Shown: one piece after another, positions 42,401 through 50,079 of the stretch
How positions within the stretch are numbered: the first letter of the stretch is position 1
Layout: each line of letters starts with the position of its first letter
Origin: Cryomorphaceae bacterium BACL7 MAG-120322-bin74
GTDB taxonomy: Bacteria > Bacteroidota > Bacteroidia > Flavobacteriales > Schleiferiaceae
Direction: 5' to 3'
DNA length: 54,753 nt
Assembly: GCA_001438205.1 (NCBI GenBank)
Contig: LICG01000011.1
Span: 1-54,753 of the forward strand
The notes under the pieces: generated by a model
Told to the model about the DNA's origin: nothing
The model's database searches: none
The model's input: only the letters and a program-made list of their open reading frames with translations
Position numbers and translations under genes: made by a program

Positions 42401-43346
42401 TAGGGGGTTGCCATTGATCCCAATATCCTATAAGCTGAAGGCTGTCTACGTCCCCTGTGACCTTAAATTTTGCCGTAGACATTCCCTTTTCATGCACGGT
42501 CGAGATCAAGTTCAACTGTCCGTTTTCAAATCCGCCTTCGGCTTCAAAAGCATGGCTTAGCCATGTGCCTTGAGTGCCCAGGAGTTTCCAAGAAGATGCT
42601 TGGAGATCCCCTTCCATCACGCCAGAAGCAGAACCTTCCCATTGATTCCCAGTAATGTCCCATTGGATGAGCCAGTTAGGCTCCTCTTGGATCCATTGGG
42701 CGTGAAAAGAGGCTATGTCGTGTTCTATGTCCATTTGAAAATACCCCGTGACTTCGTCTACCTGGCCAGACACGGAGAAGACACCAACAGACTCCCATGG
42801 TGTCTGTACGATGGCTTTCATCGATTGCAACCCTTTGTCACTCGCCTCTTTAAGAGAAAGTTCCATTTGCCATGATGGACCAGATTGTCCATTCTGATAG
42901 CAAATCTTGCCACCTGCATAGCCTATGTTCCAATCTAAAGGTTCTAAGGATGTGGTGCTGTCCATCCATGGGTCAAAAACATGAAGCCAATCTCCGCTCG
43001 GTATGCCTTGCACAACAAGAGAATCCCAACAAAGGCTATCCACTCGCAAGGTTCCGCCCCAATAGCTTAAACCAGAGAAGGACAGGCCATGCACGACAAC
43101 CGTATCCTGGCCATGCCATAATTCGATTTCGGCTACACCTAGATCTGTCCAAGGGGACCAGTGAAAGCCCTTCCAATTTATCTGGTCTCCTGCTGATAAT
43201 GGATGCTTTTCTAGCCAGTTTTTGGCCCACCCGTCGGCCATGCTGCTCACCCTAGATACATTCAACTTTGCCCAATACATGCTCATGCTTATACCCCCGC
43301 CTAAAGCGAGAAGCAGAATCAACATCAAACGAAGGGGCTTGCGCAT
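39432..43346 (-). CDS. tamB: TamB-type translocation/assembly module protein
   Basis: This is a large periplasm-spanning protein of 1304 residues. A single N-terminal signal anchor (KPLRLMLILLLALGGGISMSMYW) is followed by long repetitive beta structure, suggesting the AsmA/TamB beta-taco that carries phospholipid between membranes. The C-terminal DUF490/TamB domain is seen in LQLNGLVTLEKGTYLFTLENVLNKPFTVNSGATLSW and DVALHVTDDLMQPNLAFDI, and ends in strands such as VTTEWGIPLGSQQTPMGMGDV. The ATG at 43346 is chosen over a GTG at 43352 because a TACCTTCG box lies five bases before it. Only 30 bases separate the start codons of tamB and tsaD. Confidence 0.88.
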   Translation of the reverse strand: MRKPLRLMLILLLALGGGISMSMYWAKLNVSRVSSMADGWAKNWLEKHPLSAGDQINWKGFHWSPWTDLGVAEIELWHGQDTVVVHGLSFSGLSYWGGTLRVDSLCWDSLVVQGIPSGDWLHVFDPWMDSTTSLEPLDWNIGYAGGKICYQNGQSGPSWQMELSLKEASDKGLQSMKAIVQTPWESVGVFSVSGQVDEVTGYFQMDIEHDIASFHAQWIQEEPNWLIQWDITGNQWEGSASGVMEGDLQASSWKLLGTQGTWLSHAFEAEGGFENGQLNLISTVHEKGMSTAKFKVTGDVDSLQLIGYWDQWQPPMAFVDLEGFTLEGSILCRAYWGEDWSIQWQAKGEKASFAGQSLQKWNVQGDANPTWISTDFYAVTPDVGKWKLRYKLGEDQLSLHWAWNQEMHMLDSLGIPASGAVKGVFSWANGGSAHFENAQNNGMSPILLDWMKDLQGHHRIEARLGHYYAEAETALSPLDWNTDVLPRSIHEGLNQWLDGDSPWLNANQVNQIRLDGPFGKIILANKNGRQSLMATGDGLLLAEGQRMHATDHWALHSERHQPNLLGTMTTLNWAYQGMGSTWEWVTRKGSPDQLEVRFTYPEDEAQVSIALEIERNKENWNVYVNENQWSWKEIQGEWQSAGPAAYNWIENRLLLGNGLSWHNDPEHPSIGTLRLQGALSPEPYEVMRILYADVPLKVLNDAFLDLELPLEGTINGQCILAGSFGQWNTSADLAIQGLQFENQDLGTFHSQWELDIESGKVAMHAQAGWPELLWLEATGEKRPEWDIEANLLGVPIRWLTPVTEGSIEDWSGQLNAELVLRQKKGNWSVQGNGLFDALSFYIPKTGVQYTGSPQLDFQEQEIRMHGILEDPQRQGKIWLDGGIDLAAPKGKIIDMTFHSPRCLALDLEKGEDFYGRVRADIDARLTGGWSGLRLDVSGQALDSSIFVLPVNSPITLEEAGFMQFSERPSPMQMPKKIEKTEDFAFDFHLQMKVTPKITTRIILDETVGDVLEGQGSGSLDVVYSDGGELQLNGLVTLEKGTYLFTLENVLNKPFTVNSGATLSWTGDPYHAQVNLTALYKTRTNPGPYLGLTSQERLPVDVALHVTDDLMQPNLAFDIALPTASSAIQAALQSRLVTNDEKTTQVLSLLTLHSFWSNAQGWTATGLNAVGTNTTQVLAQQFSNFMTQGLGENWDVQLAYGKSPQVFQRQMDARVGRSFLDERLTVTTEWGIPLGSQQTPMGMGDVTLAYKISEDGRWTANAYSVRNNDMAFTGQPMAQKQGIGIQLQWTGTNWIDIRKQLKNKP

Positions 43347-43351
43347 GGACA

Positions 43352-43359
43352 CGAAGGTA
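43352..43359 (-). promoter_or_regulatory. -7 promoter element for tamB
   Basis: The minus strand reads TACCTTCG, one base from TAnnTTTG, and ends five bases before the tamB ATG. Its counterpart for tsaD lies at 43365-43372, only five bases away. Confidence 0.4.
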
Positions 43360-43364
43360 AGAGG

Positions 43365-43372
43365 TACCTTTG
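43365..43372 (+). promoter_or_regulatory. -7 promoter element for the tsaD operon
   Basis: TACCTTTG, a full consensus match, ends exactly four bases (CGCC) before the ATG of tsaD. The transcript would begin at or next to the start codon. Its inverted counterpart serves tamB. Confidence 0.52.
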
Positions 43373-43376
43373 CGCC

Positions 43377-44411
43377 ATGACAACGTCTGCCCCGATTTTG
43401 TTGGCCATTGAATCAAGTTGTGACGACACCGCTGTGGCTGTTCTTCGCGGATTTGAAGTATTGAGTAATATTGTCCACAGTCAAGTGCTGCATGACCCGT
43501 TTGGTGGCGTTGTCCCCGAACTCGCCTCAAGGGCCCACATGGAAGCGCTCGCACCTACGGTGAACTTTGCACTCTCCAAAGCAAAAGTGCCATGGTCAGA
43601 CATTACGGCCATAGCCGTAACACAAGGACCGGGTCTTTTGGGTTCGTTGCTCGTGGGTCATTCATTTGCAAAGTCCCTTTCCATTAGCCTAGGTGTCCCT
43701 TTGATCAACGTGCATCATATGGAGGCGCATATGCTCGCTCATTTTCTGATAGAAAAATCGGTGCAAGAAGCACCTATTCCTGATTTTCCCTATATCTGTC
43801 TGACTGTTTCAGGCGGACATACGCAGCTGGTCATTGTAAGAGATTGGAATGTCTTTGATCTTTTAGGTGAAACACAAGATGATGCGGTTGGAGAGGCTTT
43901 TGACAAAGCGGCTAAACTGCTTTCCCTTGGATATCCTGGTGGACCTATGATAGATCGTCATGCGACCAAAGGTGTGGCGCGTTTTTCCTTCTCAGAACCC
44001 AAGATGCCGCCGATGCAGTTTAGCTATAGCGGCCTGAAGACCTCTATTTTAAGATCTATGCAAGACGAGGTAAAGCGAAACCCAAATACGCTTACGGAAG
44101 ATCTGCCCGATTGGTGTGCGAGCATCCAGCAAGCGATGATTCGGCCTTTAATCAATGGACTTAGAGAAGCCATTGATCAAAGTGGTATTCAACAGATAGC
44201 TATAGCGGGTGGGGTAAGTGCCAATCGATTGCTTCGCGCACAGGTGACCGCACTAGGTCAAGAATTGCAACTAGCCGTGTATCTCCCTCCCCTGTCTTAT
44301 ACCACCGATAACGCTGCTATGATTGGCGCAGCTGGGGCTTTTGCCTTTCAACACAAACGTTTTGGTCAGGTTTCTGATGCTGCAAAAGCCAAATGGAACA
44401 AGTATGAATAA
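43377..44411 (+). CDS. tsaD: tRNA N6-adenosine threonylcarbamoyltransferase TsaD
   Basis: It transfers the threonylcarbamoyl group to A37 of ANN-decoding tRNAs, needed for accurate decoding. The 344-residue ASKHA-fold protein has ESSCDDTAVAV near the N-terminus, the metal histidines in HHMEAHMLAH (about 112-121), the ATP-binding LTVSGGHTQLV and GEAFDKAAKLLSLGYPGGP, and IAGGVSANRLLR. Family length and motifs are normal. It starts a tight operon with a RimB-like protease, rimK and rsmE, all with overlaps or gaps under 20 bases. Confidence 0.97.
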   Translation: MTTSAPILLAIESSCDDTAVAVLRGFEVLSNIVHSQVLHDPFGGVVPELASRAHMEALAPTVNFALSKAKVPWSDITAIAVTQGPGLLGSLLVGHSFAKSLSISLGVPLINVHHMEAHMLAHFLIEKSVQEAPIPDFPYICLTVSGGHTQLVIVRDWNVFDLLGETQDDAVGEAFDKAAKLLSLGYPGGPMIDRHATKGVARFSFSEPKMPPMQFSYSGLKTSILRSMQDEVKRNPNTLTEDLPDWCASIQQAMIRPLINGLREAIDQSGIQQIAIAGGVSANRLLRAQVTALGQELQLAVYLPPLSYTTDNAAMIGAAGAFAFQHKRFGQVSDAAKAKWNKYE

Positions 44412-44829
44412 ACGAACCATTGGCCGTACCGAAATGATAGACTTCCCTTCCTTGGATTGGATAGATGTGCCTTGCCGTGTTGATACAGGGGCCTATAGGA
44501 GCAGTATGCATTGTGATGACATCCATATGGAAGAGGACGACGCAGGTCAGAAAGTCTTGGTGGTTACTTTTCAAGACGGTGGAACCCACCCACCACAACG
44601 ATTTACCACATTTGATCAAGCACTCGTGCGCTCTAGCAATGGATCTGAAGAATTGCGCTATATCGTAACACTTCCTCTTCGCATCTTTGGCACGGATTTC
44701 TCTATCGCCTTCACCCTTGCAAATCGCACTTCCATGAAATTTCCCGTCTTATTGGGGAGGACTTTCCTTCGGCAAGGTTTCATTGTGGATGTACGCCGAA
44801 CCAATCTCTCTAAAAAAAGCCACGCATAG
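44404..44829 (+). CDS. RimB-like retropepsin-type protease (PF05618 family)
   Basis: This 141-residue protein belongs to the family annotated as ATP-dependent zinc protease, but the visible active-site motif is that of retropepsin-like aspartic proteases: D-T-G-A in RVDTGAYRSSMH near residue 28, and the psi-loop PVLLGRTFLRQGF near the end. In Pseudomonas the homologue RimB removes glutamates that RimK adds to ribosomal protein S6. Here the rimK gene follows after 15 bases, strongly suggesting the same pair. The ATG at 44404 overlaps the tsaD end by eight bases. The identification of the motif is direct; the S6 substrate is an inference. Confidence 0.82.
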   Translation: MNKRTIGRTEMIDFPSLDWIDVPCRVDTGAYRSSMHCDDIHMEEDDAGQKVLVVTFQDGGTHPPQRFTTFDQALVRSSNGSEELRYIVTLPLRIFGTDFSIAFTLANRTSMKFPVLLGRTFLRQGFIVDVRRTNLSKKSHA

Positions 44830-44844
44830 CGCCCTTCCATCATT

Positions 44845-45756
44845 ATGAACATACTCGTTCTTTCGGCAAACCGAAACTTATACTCTACAAGACGTCTTGT
44901 TGAAGCAGCTGAAGAGCGCGGACACACAGTGAAAGTCATGAATGTGCGCAATTGCTATGCAGTTCTATCAAAAGGCGAATTGGATATTTATTACGGAGAC
45001 CATCGCATTGATCAAGTCGATGCGGTTATTCCCAGGATTGGCGCATCCCTAACCTTTTATGGTAGTGCCATGCTCCGGCAATTTGAAATGAAACAGGTAT
45101 TCACACCGGTCAGCTCGCTCGCCTTGGTCCGCAGTAGAGACAAACTGCGGGCATTGCAGATTCTAGCCAAAGAAGGTGTTTCCATTCCTAAAACAGCTGT
45201 GGCAAAACAGCCAACCGATATTGAATATCTTATTAAGCAGGTTGGCGGTGCTCCATTAGTGGTCAAACTCTTAGAAGGCACCCAAGGGAAAGGCGTGGTT
45301 TTAGCCGAATCAAAAACAGCCGCTAAAAGTGTGATTGAGGCATTTTACGGCCTGAATGCCAATATTCTAGTCCAGGAGTTCATTAAGGAGGCAAAGGGCG
45401 CTGACGTGCGTGCCATTGTAGTTGGAAATAAAGTGGTGGCAGCCTATAAGCGCCAAGGCAAGGAAGGGGAATTTCGATCTAACCTGCATGCGGGTGGACA
45501 CGGTCTGCCGATCAAGCTAAAAACCTCCGAGAAAAACGCTGCCATTCAAGCCGCAAAGGCATTAGGTCTGAAGGTGGCCGGTGTAGACCTGCTCCAGAGC
45601 GACCGAGGTCCTTTGATCTTGGAGGTGAATTCCTCGCCAGGACTAGAAGGAGTGGAACGCACGACCGGAATTGATGTGGCAGGCGCTATCATTACCTATA
45701 TTGAAGAAAATTATCGGACTTCTCTGGTAAAGAATAAAGATAAAATCGGCGCATAA
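44845..45756 (+). CDS. rimK: Ribosomal protein S6 glutamate ligase-like ATP-grasp enzyme RimK
   Basis: It adds glutamate residues to the C-terminus of ribosomal protein S6, tuning ribosome composition. The 303-residue ATP-grasp protein has an N-terminal domain with AVIPRIGASLTFYGSAMLRQFE, the central grasp motifs PLVVKLLEGTQGKGVVLAES, VQEFIKEAKGADVRAIVVGNKVVAAYKR and the metal-binding LILEVNSSPGLEG. The F420/glutamate ligase relatives are shorter or lack these features. It sits 15 bases after the RimB-like gene and its TAA overlaps the start of rsmE by one base. Confidence 0.93.
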   Translation: MNILVLSANRNLYSTRRLVEAAEERGHTVKVMNVRNCYAVLSKGELDIYYGDHRIDQVDAVIPRIGASLTFYGSAMLRQFEMKQVFTPVSSLALVRSRDKLRALQILAKEGVSIPKTAVAKQPTDIEYLIKQVGGAPLVVKLLEGTQGKGVVLAESKTAAKSVIEAFYGLNANILVQEFIKEAKGADVRAIVVGNKVVAAYKRQGKEGEFRSNLHAGGHGLPIKLKTSEKNAAIQAAKALGLKVAGVDLLQSDRGPLILEVNSSPGLEGVERTTGIDVAGAIITYIEENYRTSLVKNKDKIGA

Positions 45757-46457
45757 TGCATTGTTTTTGGGGCCACAAAGAAGGAGAGACACTCTCACTC
45801 CATCCAGATGAGCTCGTGCATGCAGTAAAAGTGCTACGGATCGCCCCTTCGGACATCATTCATGTCTTTGATGGAAATGGGGATACCTACATAGGACGTG
45901 TAACCCACGTCCACAAGAAATATGTTCATGCGCTATGTGTCGAGACCCGTAAGGCCTACGGTGCTGTGACTGGATTTCTACATGTGGCCATCAGCCCAAC
46001 CAAGAATATTGACCGCATGCATTTCTTTTTAGAGAAAGCCTGTGAATTGGGCATCCATGCCATGACTCCCTTACTTAGTTTTCACTCAGAAAGGAGGAAT
46101 TGGAATGCGGAACGTGCGGAACGTGTCCTGCGCGCTGCATGTACTCAGAGCCAAAAGGGAACCATGCCTGCATTACATGCACCACAAAAGTTTGGAGAAT
46201 TCCTGCAAGAACTGCCCAAGGGGGCAAAAGGGTACATTGCAACCTGTATCCCAGAGGAACGCGAAGACCTCGTAGCAGCGCTACGCCAGTCACCCGACGT
46301 CCCTACTTTTATTATGATTGGACCTGAGGGTGATTTTTCACCCGAGGAACTTACTCTTGCTAAAAACGCAGGCTGGAAGCATGTCCACTTAGGCTATCAT
46401 AGATTGCGCACAGAAACAGCAGGGCTCTATGCTGTCGCCGCATTTGCCCAACGCTAA
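45756..46457 (+). CDS. rsmE: 16S rRNA (uracil1498-N3)-methyltransferase RsmE
   Basis: It methylates U1498 of 16S rRNA using S-adenosylmethionine. The 233-residue SPOUT protein has the N-terminal PUA-like domain (about 1-70) with HAVKVLRIAPSDIIHVFDGNG, then the knotted domain with ISPTKNIDRMHFFLEKACELGIHAM and the SAM-binding knot IGPEGDFSPEELTLAKNAGW followed by HLGYHRLRTETAGLYAV. The start ATG shares one base with the rimK stop. The gene ends 27 bases from the convergent hutH. All motifs and the length are normal. Confidence 0.94.
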   Translation: MHCFWGHKEGETLSLHPDELVHAVKVLRIAPSDIIHVFDGNGDTYIGRVTHVHKKYVHALCVETRKAYGAVTGFLHVAISPTKNIDRMHFFLEKACELGIHAMTPLLSFHSERRNWNAERAERVLRAACTQSQKGTMPALHAPQKFGEFLQELPKGAKGYIATCIPEEREDLVAALRQSPDVPTFIMIGPEGDFSPEELTLAKNAGWKHVHLGYHRLRTETAGLYAVAAFAQR

Positions 46458-46483
46458 GTCAGAAAGCCAAAGGCTTCAGTTCC

Positions 46484-47998
46484 TTAGATAGAGAATCGGA
46501 GTAGTTCAGGATCTTCCACCTCAAGCCCTTCAATGAAGGCTTGTGCAAGGCGAATTTCATCTGCTATAATCACGTCCTCCTTGGATGAGGGAACCATTTG
46601 TCGGTATTCGGCAAGCAAGCTATCCACGATGCTCCCAGCGGAAACGCCTTGTTGTTCGATTGCGCGCACAGCGGCCATCCATTCCATCGCCGTCAGTGTC
46701 CAGATACGTCCTAAGACTTCTAGCGTATGCACCGCTGCCAAGCTTCCCATACTCACATGGTCTTCTTGTCCTGCACTAGAATCCATGCTATCCGTGCTGC
46801 TTGGGTGGCTTAAAACTTTATTCCGACTCACTATAGCCGCGGCGGAATATTGTAAAATCATGATCCCACTTTGTGTGCCTGGATCATGGGCTAAGAAAGC
46901 CGTTAAACCTCTTTTTCCAAGGGTCATTTGATTGATTCTCCTTTCGGAAATACTCCCCCATTCACATAGCGCCATCTTTCCATAATCCAACGCGAGCGCC
47001 AAGGGTTGGCCATGAAAATTTCCGGCAGAAATCACCTCACCTCCATCGGTAAACACGGTCGGGTTGTCCGTCACGGCTTCGGCTTCTGCTAACATGACTT
47101 TTAGGACATGTGCCCAAACATCATTACTTGCGCCATGCACTTGAGGAATACAGCGGAAAGAATATGGATCCTGTACATGTTTATTTGTGGGCACGAAGGC
47201 TGGAGCATCTTGTAAAAACTCACGTATACGGCTGGCTACGAAGGATTGACCTAGCTGTGGACGCACCGCATGAATACGTGCATCAAATGGCGCCGAACAG
47301 CCATCATACCCCATTAATGAAGCACTTGCAACAAGATCCATGATGTAAGAGAGTCTTTGCGCCTCGATGCAGGCCCAGAGACCATGTGCAAGCATGAACT
47401 GCGTCCCATTAATGAGGGCCAAGCCTTCTTTTGCACCAAGCGTTACGGCGTTTAAGCCCTTCTTCTTGAGCGCGTCAGCCCCAGAATAGCGTGCATTACC
47501 TAACATGGCTTCTCCCTCACCCATCAAGACTAAGGTCATATGAGATAAAGGCGCCAAATCACCCGATGCACCAAGAGAGCCCATAGAGGGGATGCATGGG
47601 AGTATGTCTTCCGTTAACAAGGCATTTAGCGCCGCCAATGTAGACCCTTCAATACCAGAAAAACCTTTAGAGAGGGCACGGACTTTGGTCGCGAGCATCA
47701 AACGGACCAATTCTGGGCCTATTTCAGATCCGGTTCCGGCAGCATGGCTACGGATTAAATTTGTCTGCAACGCGCCTAAAGCGTTTGAAGGGATAACGGT
47801 GGTGCACAAGGAGCCAAAGCCCGTGTTTACGCCATATAGAACATCCCCATTGGCAACGCGTGCCAAAAGGGCCCGTCTGTTGGCCTCCACCCTAGCTTGA
47901 CTTTGAGGATCTAATGTGATGGACGCTTTCCCAAGCGCAAGTGCTTTCCAGTCTTGGAGCGACCAGGTAGAGTTTAAAGAAAGTTGAATACGTTTCAT
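46484..47998 (-). CDS. hutH: Histidine ammonia-lyase
   Basis: It deaminates histidine to urocanate, the first step of histidine breakdown. The 504-residue protein carries the Ala-Ser-Gly triad that becomes the MIO cofactor in MGSLGASGDLAPLSHM (about 149-164). The substrate-selecting pair reads Ser-His (LIRSHAAGTG), as in histidine ammonia-lyases rather than tyrosine or phenylalanine lyases. Other motifs, NTGFGSLC, ALINGTQFMLAHG and EDHVSMGSL, agree. No other hut gene is nearby, so the rest of the pathway lies elsewhere. A TATTTTTG box lies 26 bases upstream of the ATG. Confidence 0.92.
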   Translation of the reverse strand: MKRIQLSLNSTWSLQDWKALALGKASITLDPQSQARVEANRRALLARVANGDVLYGVNTGFGSLCTTVIPSNALGALQTNLIRSHAAGTGSEIGPELVRLMLATKVRALSKGFSGIEGSTLAALNALLTEDILPCIPSMGSLGASGDLAPLSHMTLVLMGEGEAMLGNARYSGADALKKKGLNAVTLGAKEGLALINGTQFMLAHGLWACIEAQRLSYIMDLVASASLMGYDGCSAPFDARIHAVRPQLGQSFVASRIREFLQDAPAFVPTNKHVQDPYSFRCIPQVHGASNDVWAHVLKVMLAEAEAVTDNPTVFTDGGEVISAGNFHGQPLALALDYGKMALCEWGSISERRINQMTLGKRGLTAFLAHDPGTQSGIMILQYSAAAIVSRNKVLSHPSSTDSMDSSAGQEDHVSMGSLAAVHTLEVLGRIWTLTAMEWMAAVRAIEQQGVSAGSIVDSLLAEYRQMVPSSKEDVIIADEIRLAQAFIEGLEVEDPELLRFSI

Positions 47999-48024
47999 AG
48001 TAAAAGGGACTCATTGGGTTACAA

Positions 48025-48032
48025 CAAAAATA
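48025..48032 (-). promoter_or_regulatory. -7 promoter element for hutH
   Basis: The minus strand reads TATTTTTG, matching TAnnTTTG, and ends 26 bases before the hutH ATG. This gives a normal short leader, unlike the leaderless genes of this window. Confidence 0.42.
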
Positions 48033-48054
48033 GGCCCTCTGTTGTTAGACGCCT

Positions 48055-48738
48055 ATGGAACATCCTATTTTGATTATTGGTCATAGCAGTGGTATCGGAA
48101 AAGCGTTAACAAACCTATTATGCCGCCAGGGAATCGGGGTTATTGGCGTGAGTCGTAGCGAAGTAAATGAGGCGTTTAGCACCTTGCAATCTCTCCAGAA
48201 ATCCGTTTTTGACCTCACAGAATATGACTTACCTACGGCCTTATCTGGCGTGATCTATTGTCCAGGAAGTATAAATTTGAAACCATTTAGAAGTCTCAAA
48301 ATCAATGACTTTAATGATGATTTTGAAACAAATGCTTTAGGTGCGGTCTATGTGTTGCAGCTGGCAGAAAAGGCCTTAAAGGCGGGGAAGGGAAGCGTCG
48401 TGCTCTTTTCCACCATTGCTGTCGCGCAGGGCATGCCTTTTCATGCCTCTGTGGCGATGGCGAAAGGCGCCATTGAAGGACTCACCCGTAGTCTTGCAGC
48501 AGAATGGGCACCTACCGTTCGTGTGAATGCCATCGCCCCATCACTAACGGATACCCCACTTGCGAGCAAATTGCTAGGGAATGACGCGCGGGCTCAAGCC
48601 GCTGCGGATCGACATCCGTTAAAACGTATTGGGAGGGCGGAAGAAATGGCTGAGCTTGCACAGTATTTACTAGGGGCAAGCTGGATCTCCGGAGAAATTA
48701 TCGGACTAAGTGGCGGAATGGGGCACATACGCCTTTAA
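48055..48738 (+). CDS. Short-chain dehydrogenase/reductase family oxidoreductase
   Basis: This NAD(P)-dependent Rossmann enzyme has 227 residues. The dinucleotide-binding motif is ILIIGHSSGIGKAL at the N-terminus, slightly unusual in that GHSSGIG replaces GASSGIG. The catalytic serine is in VVLFSTIAVAQGMPFHASVAMAKGAIEG, but the usual YxxxK reads HASVAMAK: the tyrosine position appears to be occupied by V or A, so catalytic competence needs checking. The C-terminal RVNAIAPSLTDTPLASK and ISGEIIGLSGGMG are typical. It is divergent from hutH and ends 12 bases from the convergent hisS. The substrate is unknown. Confidence 0.87.
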   Translation: MEHPILIIGHSSGIGKALTNLLCRQGIGVIGVSRSEVNEAFSTLQSLQKSVFDLTEYDLPTALSGVIYCPGSINLKPFRSLKINDFNDDFETNALGAVYVLQLAEKALKAGKGSVVLFSTIAVAQGMPFHASVAMAKGAIEGLTRSLAAEWAPTVRVNAIAPSLTDTPLASKLLGNDARAQAAADRHPLKRIGRAEEMAELAQYLLGASWISGEIIGLSGGMGHIRL

Positions 48739-48750
48739 TTCACCCCCTTA

Positions 48751-50079
48751 TTATCTTGTGGCTAGATGCGCGGCTAAGTCGACATAGCGAATGGCTTCTT
48801 GATCCCCTGTCCGCAATTCTTTCACTTGGACGACCCCTTGCTTCATTTCTTCCTCACCGTATAATAGCGCGAAGGGAATACCACGCTTTTCTGCAAAGTC
48901 AAATTGTTTTTTCCACTTTGCGGGTTCAGGATAAAAGTCCACGGATATCCCTGCTTTGCGCAGATAGGCCGTAAGTTGGTACCCTTCCTTGGCTTGGTCT
49001 GTATCCATATGGAAAACCAAGGCTTTGGGTGCAGACTCCAGTGTATTAGGGAGACGATGTAGTTCTTCAAGGCAAAGGAGAATGCGGTCTAAACCAAAGC
49101 TGACACCGACACCCGACACATCATGCAAGCCAAAGATGCCTGTTAAATCATCATAACGTCCACCCCCGCCCACGCTGCCCATTTGGACTTCGTTGGCACT
49201 CACTTCTAGGATGCAACCCGTATAATAATTCAGGCCACGGGCTAGCGTAATATCAATGATTAATGGGGCATTCCCAGCATGGTCAAGCACGAAAGTCAAT
49301 TCTTCGACTCCTTTGATGCCTATTTCTGAATCGGACAACCATGTGCGCAAAAAGGCTATACTCTCATTTGTTGTTGCAAACGATTGCATAGCAGGCTTGA
49401 GTTTTTCTATTTCTTCTAGGGTAAATTCCTTGCTTAGGAGTTCGTTCACCACGCCCTCCACACCAATTTTATCTAGCTTATCCAGTGCCACCGTAAAGGC
49501 GACCAAGCGATCACCTACTCCACTCACCTCGGCCATACCTGCCAACACTTTGCGGTTGTTCAGCCTGATGGTTACCGGAAGGTTGAGTGCATCAAAAGCA
49601 GCTTGGTACAAGTGAACCAATTCTACTTCTTGCCAGAGGCTTTGCGACCCCACAACATCTGCATCGCACTGATAGAACTCACGAAATCGACCTTTTTGCG
49701 GATTATCTGCACGCCAGACTGGCTGCATTTGATAACGCTTGTAGGGCATGGCCAGTTGTCCAGCATTCTGGACTACGTAGCGTGCAAAGGGCACCGTTAG
49801 ATCATAACGGAGCGCCTTATCCGCTATTTCACTCGCCTTTGGAACGTCCGATTCCGCGTGCTTCATGAAATCTCCTGAACGTAAAATTTTAAAAATCAAA
49901 CGATCACCCTCTTCCCCATATTTCCCCATGAGGGTTTCTAGGTTTTCAAAACTAGGGGTCTCAAGAGGGCTATAGCCAAAGCGCTCAAAGGCTTTTCGCA
50001 ACACGGACATCACATAGTGACGTTTTGCCACTTCTTGAGCTGAAAAATCTCGGGTACCTTTGGCAACGCGGGGCTTCAT
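48751..50079 (-). CDS. hisS: Histidine-tRNA ligase
   Basis: It attaches histidine to tRNA-His. The 442-residue class II synthetase starts KPRVAKGTRDFSAQEV, has motif 2 as KGRFREFYQCDADVVG, the histidine-specific motifs LARGLNYYTGCILEV and GSVGGGGRYDDLTGIFG, motif 3 in GVGVSFGLDRI, and a C-terminal anticodon-binding domain (about 345-442). Its start ATG at 50079 shares its last base with the stop of ettA. The overlap places hisS in the ettA transcript. Confidence 0.96.
   Translation of the reverse strand: MKPRVAKGTRDFSAQEVAKRHYVMSVLRKAFERFGYSPLETPSFENLETLMGKYGEEGDRLIFKILRSGDFMKHAESDVPKASEIADKALRYDLTVPFARYVVQNAGQLAMPYKRYQMQPVWRADNPQKGRFREFYQCDADVVGSQSLWQEVELVHLYQAAFDALNLPVTIRLNNRKVLAGMAEVSGVGDRLVAFTVALDKLDKIGVEGVVNELLSKEFTLEEIEKLKPAMQSFATTNESIAFLRTWLSDSEIGIKGVEELTFVLDHAGNAPLIIDITLARGLNYYTGCILEVSANEVQMGSVGGGGRYDDLTGIFGLHDVSGVGVSFGLDRILLCLEELHRLPNTLESAPKALVFHMDTDQAKEGYQLTAYLRKAGISVDFYPEPAKWKKQFDFAEKRGIPFALLYGEEEMKQGVVQVKELRTGDQEAIRYVDLAAHLATR

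Noticed and set aside
41096-42875. Several open frames of 80-140 codons opposite tamB
   Set aside because: They are by-products of the long, rather even tamB coding sequence; none has motifs or sensible starts.
46464-46476. Short hairpin AAGCC-AAA-GGCTT between rsmE and hutH
   Set aside because: A five-base stem without a T-run is too weak to call a terminator.
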